Shown here: positions 26,979 through 34,428 of the stretch, piece by piece
How the letters are laid out: the number at the start of each line of letters is the position of its first letter
How positions within the stretch are numbered: position 1 is the stretch's first letter
Source: Planctomycetota bacterium
GTDB taxonomy: Bacteria > Planctomycetota > PLA2 > JAEUHO01
Direction of reading: 5' to 3'
DNA length: 64,000 nt
NCBI GenBank assembly: GCA_028281445.1
Contig: JANQJW010000032.1
Span: 19,206-83,205, forward strand
Notes under the pieces: generated by a model
What the model was told of the DNA's origin: nothing
The model's database searches: none
Seen by the model: the letters and a program-made list of their open reading frames with translations, nothing else
Program-made: the position numbers and the translations under genes

Positions 26979-27413
26979 TCAGGGTGCCCCCCCAATTCCA
27001 AGGGACGAGGCCCAAGTCTCGAAGTTGCGACCATACGGACCATACAGGAGGACCGAGAGGCCGTAGTACCGAGCACCGACGACTACGGGCTTCGGCTCCG
27101 TCGTACTTGCCAAGAGGATGCGGTTCGCCATTTGGTGGCAAACCCCGTCCCGCCCGTAACGGACGCCGCAGTCCGCGCGCGCATCGTCTGGCTGGGCGAT
27201 TCGACACGCGAGCTCGATGTCGGCGGCTGTGTCCGCCAGCTTCGTGCTGCCCGGGTGGTCCGGGCCCGCACCGCGCTGTTCTCCCCAGCAGTACCAGAAC
27301 ATCGACGGCGGAGGAACCGAGTAGGGCGCGTCGTACGACGTAACCCACGTGTGGTCGGCGGCAATGCCAGGAATCTGTGCGGGACTGCCCCAGGCGTAGA
27401 GTCTCGGTTCCAA
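26979..27413 (-). CDS. Small Cys/His protein coupled to the Z1 ATPase
   Basis: About 144 residues from a TTG at 27413; no ATG or GTG start exists in the open frame, which extends to 27509. It is not assigned to a family. Residue pattern looks genuinely coding: YAWGSPAQIPG, ADHTWVTSYDAP, MFWYCWGEQ, GVCHQMANRILLAS and YGPYGRNFETW. The combination of HTW and GVCHQ could be a Cys-His catalytic pair of a papain-like or amidase fold, which is speculation. Its stop is one base before the Z1 start, placing it as first gene of a two-gene unit. It diverges from the EVE-nuclease gene. Confidence 0.6.
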   Translation of the reverse strand: MEPRLYAWGSPAQIPGIAADHTWVTSYDAPYSVPPPSMFWYCWGEQRGAGPDHPGSTKLADTAADIELACRIAQPDDARADCGVRYGRDGVCHQMANRILLASTTEPKPVVVGARYYGLSVLLYGPYGRNFETWASSLGIGGAP

Positions 27414-27557
27414 ATCGCGCCCACTCCCAATCTCACCACCGCCATGGTAGCGGCATGCGGTCCAGAATGTGAAGCGCGGCGAATCGTGCGAAACTCGGCC
27501 ACCTTGGCCTCATGTGCTCGTGCGAGATGTACGCTCGTCGTGACTGTGAGGGGAGGG

Positions 27558-28691
27558 ATGGACGTGCCTAAGCTGACCTACTGGCTCAACCTTTTCACCG
27601 GCAAGACTTGGGAGGAGTTCCAGGCAGCAGGTGGCACCACGACGGGGTTCCGGGCAGGTCGATGGAGGACAGTACGGCGCATCCGTCCGGGAGATCGCTT
27701 GCTTTGCTACGTGACTGGTGTCTCGCGCTTCATTGGCGTGCTTGAGGCCACCGGGGAGCCATTTCGGGACTCGACGCCAATCTGGGAAGACGCCGAGTTT
27801 CCTTGTCGCGTTACGGTTCGTTCCGTGGTCACGGTCTCGCCAGAGGCCGCGATTCCAATCCACTCGCTGCGCGATCAACTGTCAATCTTCACAGACGCAG
27901 CAACACCGAACGCATGGATCGGTCACCTACGTGGATCACCAACGAAGTGGAGCTCCGGCGATGGCGATAGCGTGAAGCGGGCATTGGAGGAAGCGGCCCT
28001 TCGGCCCGTCCCTCGTCCCATCGACCAGAAGCGATGGGAACGAAAGCCGCGCGCGCTTGACGCTGGAGCCCTGGGCGCAGTGACAATCCCCGATGCCGAG
28101 GACGATACACCTGCCACTGCCACGAGACCGGCGACGACGCCTTCCGAGGTGAGCTCCCCAACCGAGCACACACGCATGCAGGCGTTGCTCCTGCGACTTG
28201 GAGCTGAGATGGGTTTCGATGTGTGGGTTGCGCGCAATGACCGCCGTCGCCAATGTGACGGCGTGAATCTGGGTTCGATGGCGAGGACTCTGAGCGCGCT
28301 GCCGCTGCAGTTCGACGCAGCCACGAACAGGACGATCGAGCTGATCGATGTTCTTTGGCTAGACGGGGCTGCGATTGTGGCAGCCTTCGAGATCGAGTGC
28401 ACCACGAGCGTCTACAGTGGGCTACTTCGCATGGCCGACCTCTTGGCAATGCAGCCCAACATCAACATCCCGCTGTTCATCGTTGCGCCAGAGGACCGAG
28501 GCGAGAAGGTCATTCACGAAGTCAACCGCCCTACCTTCCGGCGGCTCTCACCTCCACTCAGTGACGTTTGCCGTTTCATCTCGATTTCCAGTCTGGAGCG
28601 CGAGCTTGCGGCACTTGGGCACCGCATTCGGTTCATGCGGCCGGAGTTCTTGGACGACGTTGCCGAGTCGTGCACCTTGGCAGATGAGTGA
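27558..28691 (+). CDS. EVE/PUA-like domain fused to a restriction-endonuclease-like domain
   Basis: A 377-residue protein starting MDVPKLTYWLN, with GAGGGGAGG just upstream. Residues 5-110 resemble EVE/PUA-type modified-base readers: WLNLFTGKTWEEF, then RPGDRLLCYVTGVSRFIGVLE. After a Pro/Thr-rich linker, residues about 200-350 look like a PD-(D/E)XK fold: IELIDVLWLDG followed by AAFEIECTTS, where the usual E-x-K is E-x-E. The protein may recognise modified DNA and cut it, or act as a specificity factor. It diverges from the Z1 unit and converges on the methylase gene, whose stop is five bases away. Confidence 0.72.
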   Translation: MDVPKLTYWLNLFTGKTWEEFQAAGGTTTGFRAGRWRTVRRIRPGDRLLCYVTGVSRFIGVLEATGEPFRDSTPIWEDAEFPCRVTVRSVVTVSPEAAIPIHSLRDQLSIFTDAATPNAWIGHLRGSPTKWSSGDGDSVKRALEEAALRPVPRPIDQKRWERKPRALDAGALGAVTIPDAEDDTPATATRPATTPSEVSSPTEHTRMQALLLRLGAEMGFDVWVARNDRRRQCDGVNLGSMARTLSALPLQFDAATNRTIELIDVLWLDGAAIVAAFEIECTTSVYSGLLRMADLLAMQPNINIPLFIVAPEDRGEKVIHEVNRPTFRRLSPPLSDVCRFISISSLERELAALGHRIRFMRPEFLDDVAESCTLADE

Positions 28692-28696
28692 ACTAT

Positions 28697-29935
28697 CTAC
28701 TGCTTTTCAAGAGCCAGTACGACTTCACGTCTCATCCGCGACCTAAGTTGGTCCCCCGATGCCGTGGCAGAGGGCGGCGGAAGATAGCGTCGATTCGGAG
28801 GGATCGTTCGCGTGGTCCACTCAACGAGTGCCAGACTATGGCACTTAGCAAGCGATCGAAGTGCGGACGAGTTTCGCACAAAGGTCCCACGAACGCACGA
28901 GTCGCCGATGACGAGCACGGCTTTGCCCGACCTTCGCAGCACTCGGGAGATCTCCGCTGTGATCCGATCAAGATCGTTCACATATCTCACGAGCATGCCT
29001 CGCTGGCGCGAGGGTAGGTCCCTGAGATCTCCGAGCGCTCGAAAGGCGCGTCGGAGTCGCGCATTGCCGAGGCTCCTACCAGTGGAGACTTCAGAGCCTA
29101 CGCTCTCCGTTCGGATGCGCCTCAGCTCTGACATGGTGAAGCCCATCCAAACGAGACTGAACCGACTACATCGCATGTAGTCGATGGCGTTGAGGTAGGG
29201 CGGTGAGCTGACTACGGCATCGAAGGATGCGGAGCGGAAGGAAAGTCGTCGAGCATCACCGAGTGAAACCTGCGTACGAGGTCCAACGGTCTCGGCCGAT
29301 CGAGAAGGCGCATTCGAGACCACGCGCTCGCACGCGCTGATGAAGCAGTCGAATGGAAGGCGCGGTGCCTTTGTGAATGTCCGATGAGGACGACTGTGCG
29401 ACAGGTCCATTGCGCGGGATGCGCCAGCCTGCTTCGTGATAATCGTTCGAGAGAACGCGATCCAGAGCGCGTCGCGCACCGATGCATCGCGCGTCCTCGA
29501 GATCGACAGTGCAAGGCCATAGAGCTGCCGCCGCGCAAGGGGGTCGAACCAGTAGCAGATAAACCTCTTTGTCTCGGGGTCACTGTGTGCTGGATAGGCC
29601 GTCGTCGCTGGCGTTGCGTCACACAATTTCCGCGCCCGCGCCAACACTCGCCGCGCCGTTGCCATCGCGCGATGGGGAACGACGGTCCTTGTCCAAACGC
29701 GCGCACTCAGAACTGATAGAGGATCACAGTCGATCCCGACGGCCCGGTGCCCTTGAGCACGAGCCACCGCAAGCACCGTGCCAGATCCGGACATCGGATC
29801 AAGTACGCGCATGGACCGACGACCCCGGCGCAGCGCATCCAGGGCGACATCAGGTGCCATACGAGCGGGAAACGGGTGGACAGGCCCGCGTCCAAGTACT
29901 TCGGTAATGCTTGCCACCATGCTCTCCTCAGCCAC
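28697..29935 (-). CDS. Site-specific DNA methyltransferase (N4-C or N6-A)
   Basis: A 412-residue DNA methylase. Motif I is RVLDPMSGSGTVL near residue 45 and catalytic motif IV is VVSSPPYLNAIDY near residue 245, the S-P-P-Y form common in N4-cytosine and some N6-adenine enzymes. The N-terminal HPFPARMAP is typical of this group. It likely protects host DNA from the nuclease activities of the cluster. The start is GTG 29935 or ATG 29920, with GAGGAG between them. It lies 24 bases downstream of the GHKL-nuclease gene in the same orientation. Confidence 0.88.
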   Translation of the reverse strand: MAEESMVASITEVLGRGPVHPFPARMAPDVALDALRRGRRSMRVLDPMSGSGTVLAVARAQGHRAVGIDCDPLSVLSARVWTRTVVPHRAMATARRVLARARKLCDATPATTAYPAHSDPETKRFICYWFDPLARRQLYGLALSISRTRDASVRDALWIAFSRTIITKQAGASRAMDLSHSRPHRTFTKAPRLPFDCFISACERVVSNAPSRSAETVGPRTQVSLGDARRLSFRSASFDAVVSSPPYLNAIDYMRCSRFSLVWMGFTMSELRRIRTESVGSEVSTGRSLGNARLRRAFRALGDLRDLPSRQRGMLVRYVNDLDRITAEISRVLRRSGKAVLVIGDSCVRGTFVRNSSALRSLAKCHSLALVEWTTRTIPPNRRYLPPPSATASGDQLRSRMRREVVLALEKQ

Positions 29936-29959
29936 ACCCAGGTGGCCTGACGATACAGG

Positions 29960-32611
29960 TTAGTCCTTGTCGCCGACGGGATACTCGCGCTCCACGCTCG
30001 CTATTGCTGCGAGCACCTTCGCTGGCGGCGCGTTCAGCTCTACAGTCCGATCCCGCGCGCCGATGAGCCCTGGCGCCATGCGCGCCATGCCGTGGCAGAC
30101 CTGAACGAGGTCGGTCTCGGCTAGTTGAGTGCCTGCTCTGCGCAAGCCGCTGCGAACGGCCGAGTACGTAACAGCATGGAGCGGATCGTCCCGCTGCTCT
30201 TCCCAGATGTAGTCGAGGATCCTCCGGTACGGCGGTCGTCGCTGCCTCCGTGCTACGGCCTCGTCGATCCAAGCCTTGGCGTCGTCGGGCAGGAATCGGG
30301 TCTCGAACAACTCGCGGAGTCGGTCGGGCCATAGAGCGCGCCGCGGCGCCATCCTGACCAAGCGGGCAAGATCGTCGATGCGAATCAGCGTGATGGTCTT
30401 GCTGCTCTTCTCTCGGCCTCTTGCCATCTCAGTGCCCAGCGCCGATGACTCACCATCTGACGTCGGGAAGTCTGGACCAACAACGACAGCATGGCCGCAC
30501 GCCAGATCCTCTCGATGACGAGCCACCCGCGAGATCCCAACGTCCTTGGCGGATACCTTGTCACCGTCCTTCCGCTTGCTCTTCGCCTCAAGACTCAGCG
30601 AGTAGTTTCGCGGCTGCCCTCTCTCATCTGCGCTGAGGTGTGCCTTGGCAATGCCGTCCGCCTTGCCCTTGCCGCCGATGTGGCCTGCCTCGAAACCTAG
30701 TATCTCGAAGCAGGCGACCAGCTCGTGCTCAAGCTGATCTTGATTGTTGCGAGCGTCCTGCAGCGCCTGCGACACCGACAGGGCCGTACGTCGTCCGGAA
30801 CTTCTCGCGAGGAACCGGAGCAGTTCGTCACGCTGTTCAAGGATGGCGACCGCATCCGCCGTCTCAAACCCAAGATGATGCAAATGCGACTCCAGCAACA
30901 CTTCCGCCATTGCGAACAGCTCGAGTGAGAACCGGCTCCTACCGAGGAAGTCGTCTGCGAACGCACCCACGAAAGGGTGCTTCGCGTTGATGTGCAGCGC
31001 TCCGGTCTCGGTGTCGTAGACGGCGATGCCATCTTCAATCGACAGACCATCGCTCAACGCCACATCAGAGACGAACCCGTCCTCGCTCGCGACGCGTTCT
31101 TCGATTGACTTCACAATCGCGTCGTGTCGGGCCTCATCCACAGTGGGAGGCACCTTGACGTAGCGTGGCTCGCTCTCACCCTCGAGCGTCGAGCGGACCA
31201 ACGCGATCAGCGGGCGCCCCGTCAGACTGGCGGGCGTCGCTGCAAGCCGTTCGGAGATCCGAGCACCAGGCGCCTCGCCCTCATCGTGCTCCTGCACCTT
31301 GGGCCGCACGAAGTTGAACAGCGAGTGCATTAGGTTGCGAGTGAGCTCACTCGTCGGGCCCTCTCGGAGACTCTCGCGAGCCGAGCGCAGTTCATCGTCG
31401 AGGTCATCGATGTGGACCACACAACGGAATCGGGAGAACGTGCCGTGGCGAAGCAGGTTGCTATCGATTCCGAAGTACTCGTCGTCGATGTTGACCAGCC
31501 TCCCACGCACGTACACGAAGTAGCCGTAGCTCCGTCCGATCTGATCGGATTTACCCGTTAGCGTTCCCTTGTAGGCTTCAACGTACCCGGTGACGCGTCC
31601 GAGCTGCGGATGAAACAGGCCATGGCGATGCACCGATGACCGAGGTTGGTCTGTGTTGGGACGGACCTTGAGGTCCTGCGGGCCGGGCTTCGGCACCTTC
31701 TTGACATCCTTTCCTATGACCCACCGACCAACCCGCCCCTTCGTTGCCTTGCTCGGTGACAGCTTCTTCCCGTTGAAGTTGATCGAGAAATCGTCGCGCA
31801 ATGGCAGCGCCGTTCGGAGAATCCACTGAAGCCGTCCAGGCTCAATCTCCGCCGCCTTGTCCTTCAGACCCGATAGCAGCGCTAGGGTCCAGGTGGTGGC
31901 GCTTCCGGGCCCAAACAGCTTGGTAGCCCACGCCTCGAACGCCGCCTGTTGAGTCCACGGCTTGAGGGCCTTGCGAGCTTCTGCCGCGCTTAGCTTCCTC
32001 ACCCTGAGAGTCATGGGGCGTACGTTGCCCACTTGCGATGCCGACCGGTCGAGCCGATCGAAGTTCATGCTCGTCACGAAGTACTCGCGCCCCTGGCGAC
32101 AGACATACGTGAGACGTCGCGCCAAGACGTACGTTGCGAGCTTGCCAATGCCGAACTTCCCGATCTGTTTGCGACCCAGCGGGGGGTCCTCCAGTTCCCG
32201 CTTTCCGCTGTTTCCGATCTCCCAGAGCTGTTCCAGTCCCAGTGCGTTCATACCCAGCCCGTCATCGACGACGGCGATCGTGGCGTCCGGAGCTGTGACG
32301 TCTTCAGGCAGGGTCACGAGGACGTTTCGCGCGCCGGCGTCGAACCCATTCGAGACCAGCTCCTCGAAGGCCTTGTTCGCGCTCCGGTACAGCCCATCCG
32401 AGAACAGCTCAACGATCTTGTAGCTCAGGCGTACGTCAATGTTCTTGACCACGCTGCCGGCTCTCGTCAAGCCGGTGATCGTCTCCGTGGGCCGCGCTAG
32501 GGCAGCCCGCTTCTTGTTCTTCTTCTTGGTCTTCTTCTTGTTCTTGCTCTTGGACTTCCGCTTCTTTGCACCTTTGCGGTGGATCGCGAGACGTTTGCGT
32601 TTGATTGCCAT
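29960..32611 (-). CDS. MORC/MutL-type GHKL ATPase with C-terminal nuclease domain
   Basis: An 883-residue protein. A lysine-rich N-terminal tail (RKSKSKNKKKTKKKNKK) precedes the GHKL ATPase: motif N AFEELVSNGFDAGA, DxGxG in VVDDGLGMN, and GRKQIGKFGIGKLA. Residues about 640-730 carry a PD-(D/E)XK-like nuclease (GKADGIA, then SLEAKSKRK). MutL/MORC-type ATPases of this kind were described in restriction-modification operons with Z1 proteins, methylases and nucleases. ATP-dependent clamp closure on DNA is the family mechanism. The start at 32611 has GGGGGAG upstream; a longer in-frame version lacks support. It is upstream of the methylase and downstream of an abortive-infection-like gene. Confidence 0.85.
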   Translation of the reverse strand: MAIKRKRLAIHRKGAKKRKSKSKNKKKTKKKNKKRAALARPTETITGLTRAGSVVKNIDVRLSYKIVELFSDGLYRSANKAFEELVSNGFDAGARNVLVTLPEDVTAPDATIAVVDDGLGMNALGLEQLWEIGNSGKRELEDPPLGRKQIGKFGIGKLATYVLARRLTYVCRQGREYFVTSMNFDRLDRSASQVGNVRPMTLRVRKLSAAEARKALKPWTQQAAFEAWATKLFGPGSATTWTLALLSGLKDKAAEIEPGRLQWILRTALPLRDDFSINFNGKKLSPSKATKGRVGRWVIGKDVKKVPKPGPQDLKVRPNTDQPRSSVHRHGLFHPQLGRVTGYVEAYKGTLTGKSDQIGRSYGYFVYVRGRLVNIDDEYFGIDSNLLRHGTFSRFRCVVHIDDLDDELRSARESLREGPTSELTRNLMHSLFNFVRPKVQEHDEGEAPGARISERLAATPASLTGRPLIALVRSTLEGESEPRYVKVPPTVDEARHDAIVKSIEERVASEDGFVSDVALSDGLSIEDGIAVYDTETGALHINAKHPFVGAFADDFLGRSRFSLELFAMAEVLLESHLHHLGFETADAVAILEQRDELLRFLARSSGRRTALSVSQALQDARNNQDQLEHELVACFEILGFEAGHIGGKGKADGIAKAHLSADERGQPRNYSLSLEAKSKRKDGDKVSAKDVGISRVARHREDLACGHAVVVGPDFPTSDGESSALGTEMARGREKSSKTITLIRIDDLARLVRMAPRRALWPDRLRELFETRFLPDDAKAWIDEAVARRQRRPPYRRILDYIWEEQRDDPLHAVTYSAVRSGLRRAGTQLAETDLVQVCHGMARMAPGLIGARDRTVELNAPPAKVLAAIASVEREYPVGDKD

Positions 32612-32669
32612 GTCGCTCCCCCCACCGGATCGGGTGCTATCCCGCACCGTCGGCAGAGAGATACCACGC

Positions 32670-33377
32670 TCACTCGGCACGGCGCCAGCGCGGAAGCCGT
32701 CGCCCGGTCAGACTCGACGTTGCAAGCTGTCCGTCCCCGTCGGCGGCAGCCACCACGCGCTGTACGTCCCACCCTGGGTCGATCAGCGGCACGGAGTAGA
32801 ACGGGCCGCCGAGATCCCCGGAGAGCTTGCAGGAAGAAGTTGGCCGCGAGTTCGTGATGTTCTTCCTTGAGCGGCAGGAAGGGTACGTCCTCAGGCTGGA
32901 ACTCGAGCATGCCAACGTGGCGCCACTCGCGCTCCCAACGGAAGTCGTACGCAGGCCCCGCCGTGTCCACGAACGGGGTGATCTTCCAGATGGGATCGTC
33001 CGGATCGGCACCATCGACCATCGCCGCGCTCGTGATGGCATGAAGTGCCATGTCCGTCGGCTGCAATCCGGGAGGTACCAGACCGGTGCGCCACCGCGCT
33101 TCTCGAACCAAGCGCGCTTGAACGCGACTCCGCAGCACGTGCCTCGACGCTCGGCCAAGCGCTGCAAGAACCCAAGCGGCACCTCGCTGAAGCACACGCA
33201 CTCCTGCGAGGAGCCGAGACCCTGAACATGTCTGGCGTAGCCGAATGCGCCACCAGGAACGAGCTTCCCCTCCCAGAGGATCGTGAGCATGACGTCGCAT
33301 GCAGTCGGCGGCCTACCGTCCTCTGGGATTCGCTTGACGGTCCCGCCGGGCGCAGGGTCCTTTGTGAAGTGAACCAC
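32670..33377 (-). pseudogene. AbiGi-like gene with two compensating frameshifts
   Basis: The first third reads VHFTKDPAPGG, VCFSEVPLGFLQRLAERR and GVAFKRAWFEKRGGAPVWY, resembling the AbiGi-type abortive-infection family. The frame is lost at about 33071-33073 (one base missing from a run of C on the minus strand), the coding sense continues in the next frame (WKITPFVDTAGPAYDFRW, EYWERE-like helix), and the original frame returns near 32815 (GGPFYSVPLIDPGWDVQ) to a stop at 32670. The true start may lie upstream, since WYDLSDYVVHFTK is open before the GTG at 33377. Either a decayed gene or sequence errors explain it. Confidence 0.65.
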
Positions 33378-33652
33378 GTAGTCACTGAGGTCGTACCACC
33401 TCTGGCGTCGGCCCGGCGGATCGGTGTATCCAGGTTGGACGATTGTCTGTCGCCCTCGGCGTTGGGTGTGCGGAGCAGGGCAGCTCCGCGGTGCAGGCGA
33501 TCAAGCTCACCTGTGACCCGCCGCCGAGCCTGGAACATGTCGATCGCCAAAGGGCGTGCAAGAGATGCGTTGCGAATCAACCGGTAGAAGCGCCCGCAGA
33601 CCACCCCCCGGGGGGCAAAATCTCGGCCGGCGCTGGCACCCACGGCAACGCG

Positions 33653-34057
33653 CTACCTGACCGACTGCGCGTTGCCGCCGACAGAGTCTTCGCTGACGTG
33701 GTCCCGACCGTCGGGCGATGACCGCCTCTCGTCCTCCCCCACGCTTACGAGAAGCGCGCGCGCTACTCTGATGAGCGGAATCGGGTCGTCGGCAAGCTGA
33801 GCCTGAGCCAGGAGCGCGGACACCGCCATTTCACGGGCCATCCACTTCGCTCGATCGATCGTGTCGCGGCCAAGCATGAGGCCAAGCGAAGGGGAGCCGT
33901 CGCCGGCAAGCCCAGAAGACTCGGCGTCGATGTGCTGTCCCGCCAAGCTCGACAAGCTTAGGGTCGTCAACCTCGCGCGCTCGTGACCAGAGCTGTGCTT
34001 GTGGCAGCCACGGCATGCAGCGTCACCCGGCCCTTGATCACCCAGACTCGGGGCCAT
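33653..34057 (-). CDS. Hypothetical protein next to the tRNA end
   Basis: About 134 residues starting MAPSLGDQGPG with AAGAAGG upstream. It includes a short CRGCHKHSSGHERARL segment that could bind zinc and a helical part RAKWMAREMAVSALLAQAQL. The open frame continues upstream through the tRNA-Sec gene, which cannot be coding, so the start was placed at the first ATG with a plausible ribosome-binding site. No family is recognised. The 275 bases between this gene and the AbiGi-like gene hold no other supported gene. Confidence 0.4.
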   Translation of the reverse strand: MAPSLGDQGPGDAACRGCHKHSSGHERARLTTLSLSSLAGQHIDAESSGLAGDGSPSLGLMLGRDTIDRAKWMAREMAVSALLAQAQLADDPIPLIRVARALLVSVGEDERRSSPDGRDHVSEDSVGGNAQSVR

Positions 34058-34075
34058 ATCCGGGGCCTTCTTGGT

Positions 34076-34106
34076 GTGCCCCGGTGTGTTCCCAAGTGCC
34101 CCGGTG
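34076..34106 (+). repeat. 20-base-spaced direct repeat near the tRNA 3' end
   Basis: GTGCCCCGGTG occurs at 34076-34086 and again at 34096-34106, exactly 20 bases apart. It lies about 90 bases beyond the tRNA-Sec 3' end, on the island side, where integrase arm-binding sites are expected. It is too short to prove function. Confidence 0.4.
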
Positions 34107-34194
34107 GGGTTTGAGCCCGTCAGCGCGGCCGAGATTGAATGGCCGAGAATCCTGAGCTCACGCGCCAAGAACGGCAACGGAGCCCAGAAAGTAG

Positions 34195-34293
34195 TGGCGG
34201 GAGAGCAAGGGAATCGAACCCTCCTATCCAAGGTTGCCCAGGGACACAGCGGTTTTGAAGACCGAGGGGGGCACCAGCCCGCCATCCTCTCCC
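34195..34293 (-). tRNA. selC: tRNA-Sec (anticodon TCA)
   Basis: A 99-base tRNA on the minus strand. It starts GGGAGAGGATGGC and ends CTCTCCCGCCA with the CCA encoded. The anticodon arm CGGT-CTTCAAA-ACCG gives anticodon TCA and matches the bacterial selenocysteine tRNA loop. A long variable arm follows (GTGTCCCTGGGCAACC region), and the T-arm is GAGGG-TTCGATT-CCCTT. The extended acceptor and long D-arm also fit tRNA-Sec; the eighth acceptor pair is not canonical. Its presence implies the host makes selenoproteins, although no SelA, SelB or certain selenoprotein is in the window. The island begins at its 3' end. Confidence 0.93.
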
Positions 34294-34428
34294 GCTCGGA
34301 GAGGCCTGAGAGGGTAGGCGCCTGAGCCGGGCTCGCCAAGGGCCTGTCGAGTCTCCGGGGTTTCCCGGTCACTCCGCTGCCGAGAACGCAGTTCCAGACG
34401 CAACGAAAGCCCCCGAAGGAGGCCCACC

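Larger units (their letters stand above)
1..34194. mobile_element. Genomic island at the selenocysteine tRNA
   Basis: This stretch lies immediately 3' of the tRNA-Sec gene and carries two tyrosine recombinases (15572-16714 and 23080-24042), a Dam methylase with an excisionase-like domain, a Rep-like gene with iteron-like repeats, several broken genes and at least three defence-type modules. Base composition is visibly less G+C-rich than to the right of the tRNA. Integration at the 3' end of tRNA-Sec (selC) is well known from other bacteria. The far end and its duplicated tRNA fragment were not found, so the island probably continues left of the window. Two integrases and a mosaic of decayed genes suggest more than one insertion. 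The boundary on the right is inferred from the tRNA position. Confidence 0.65.
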
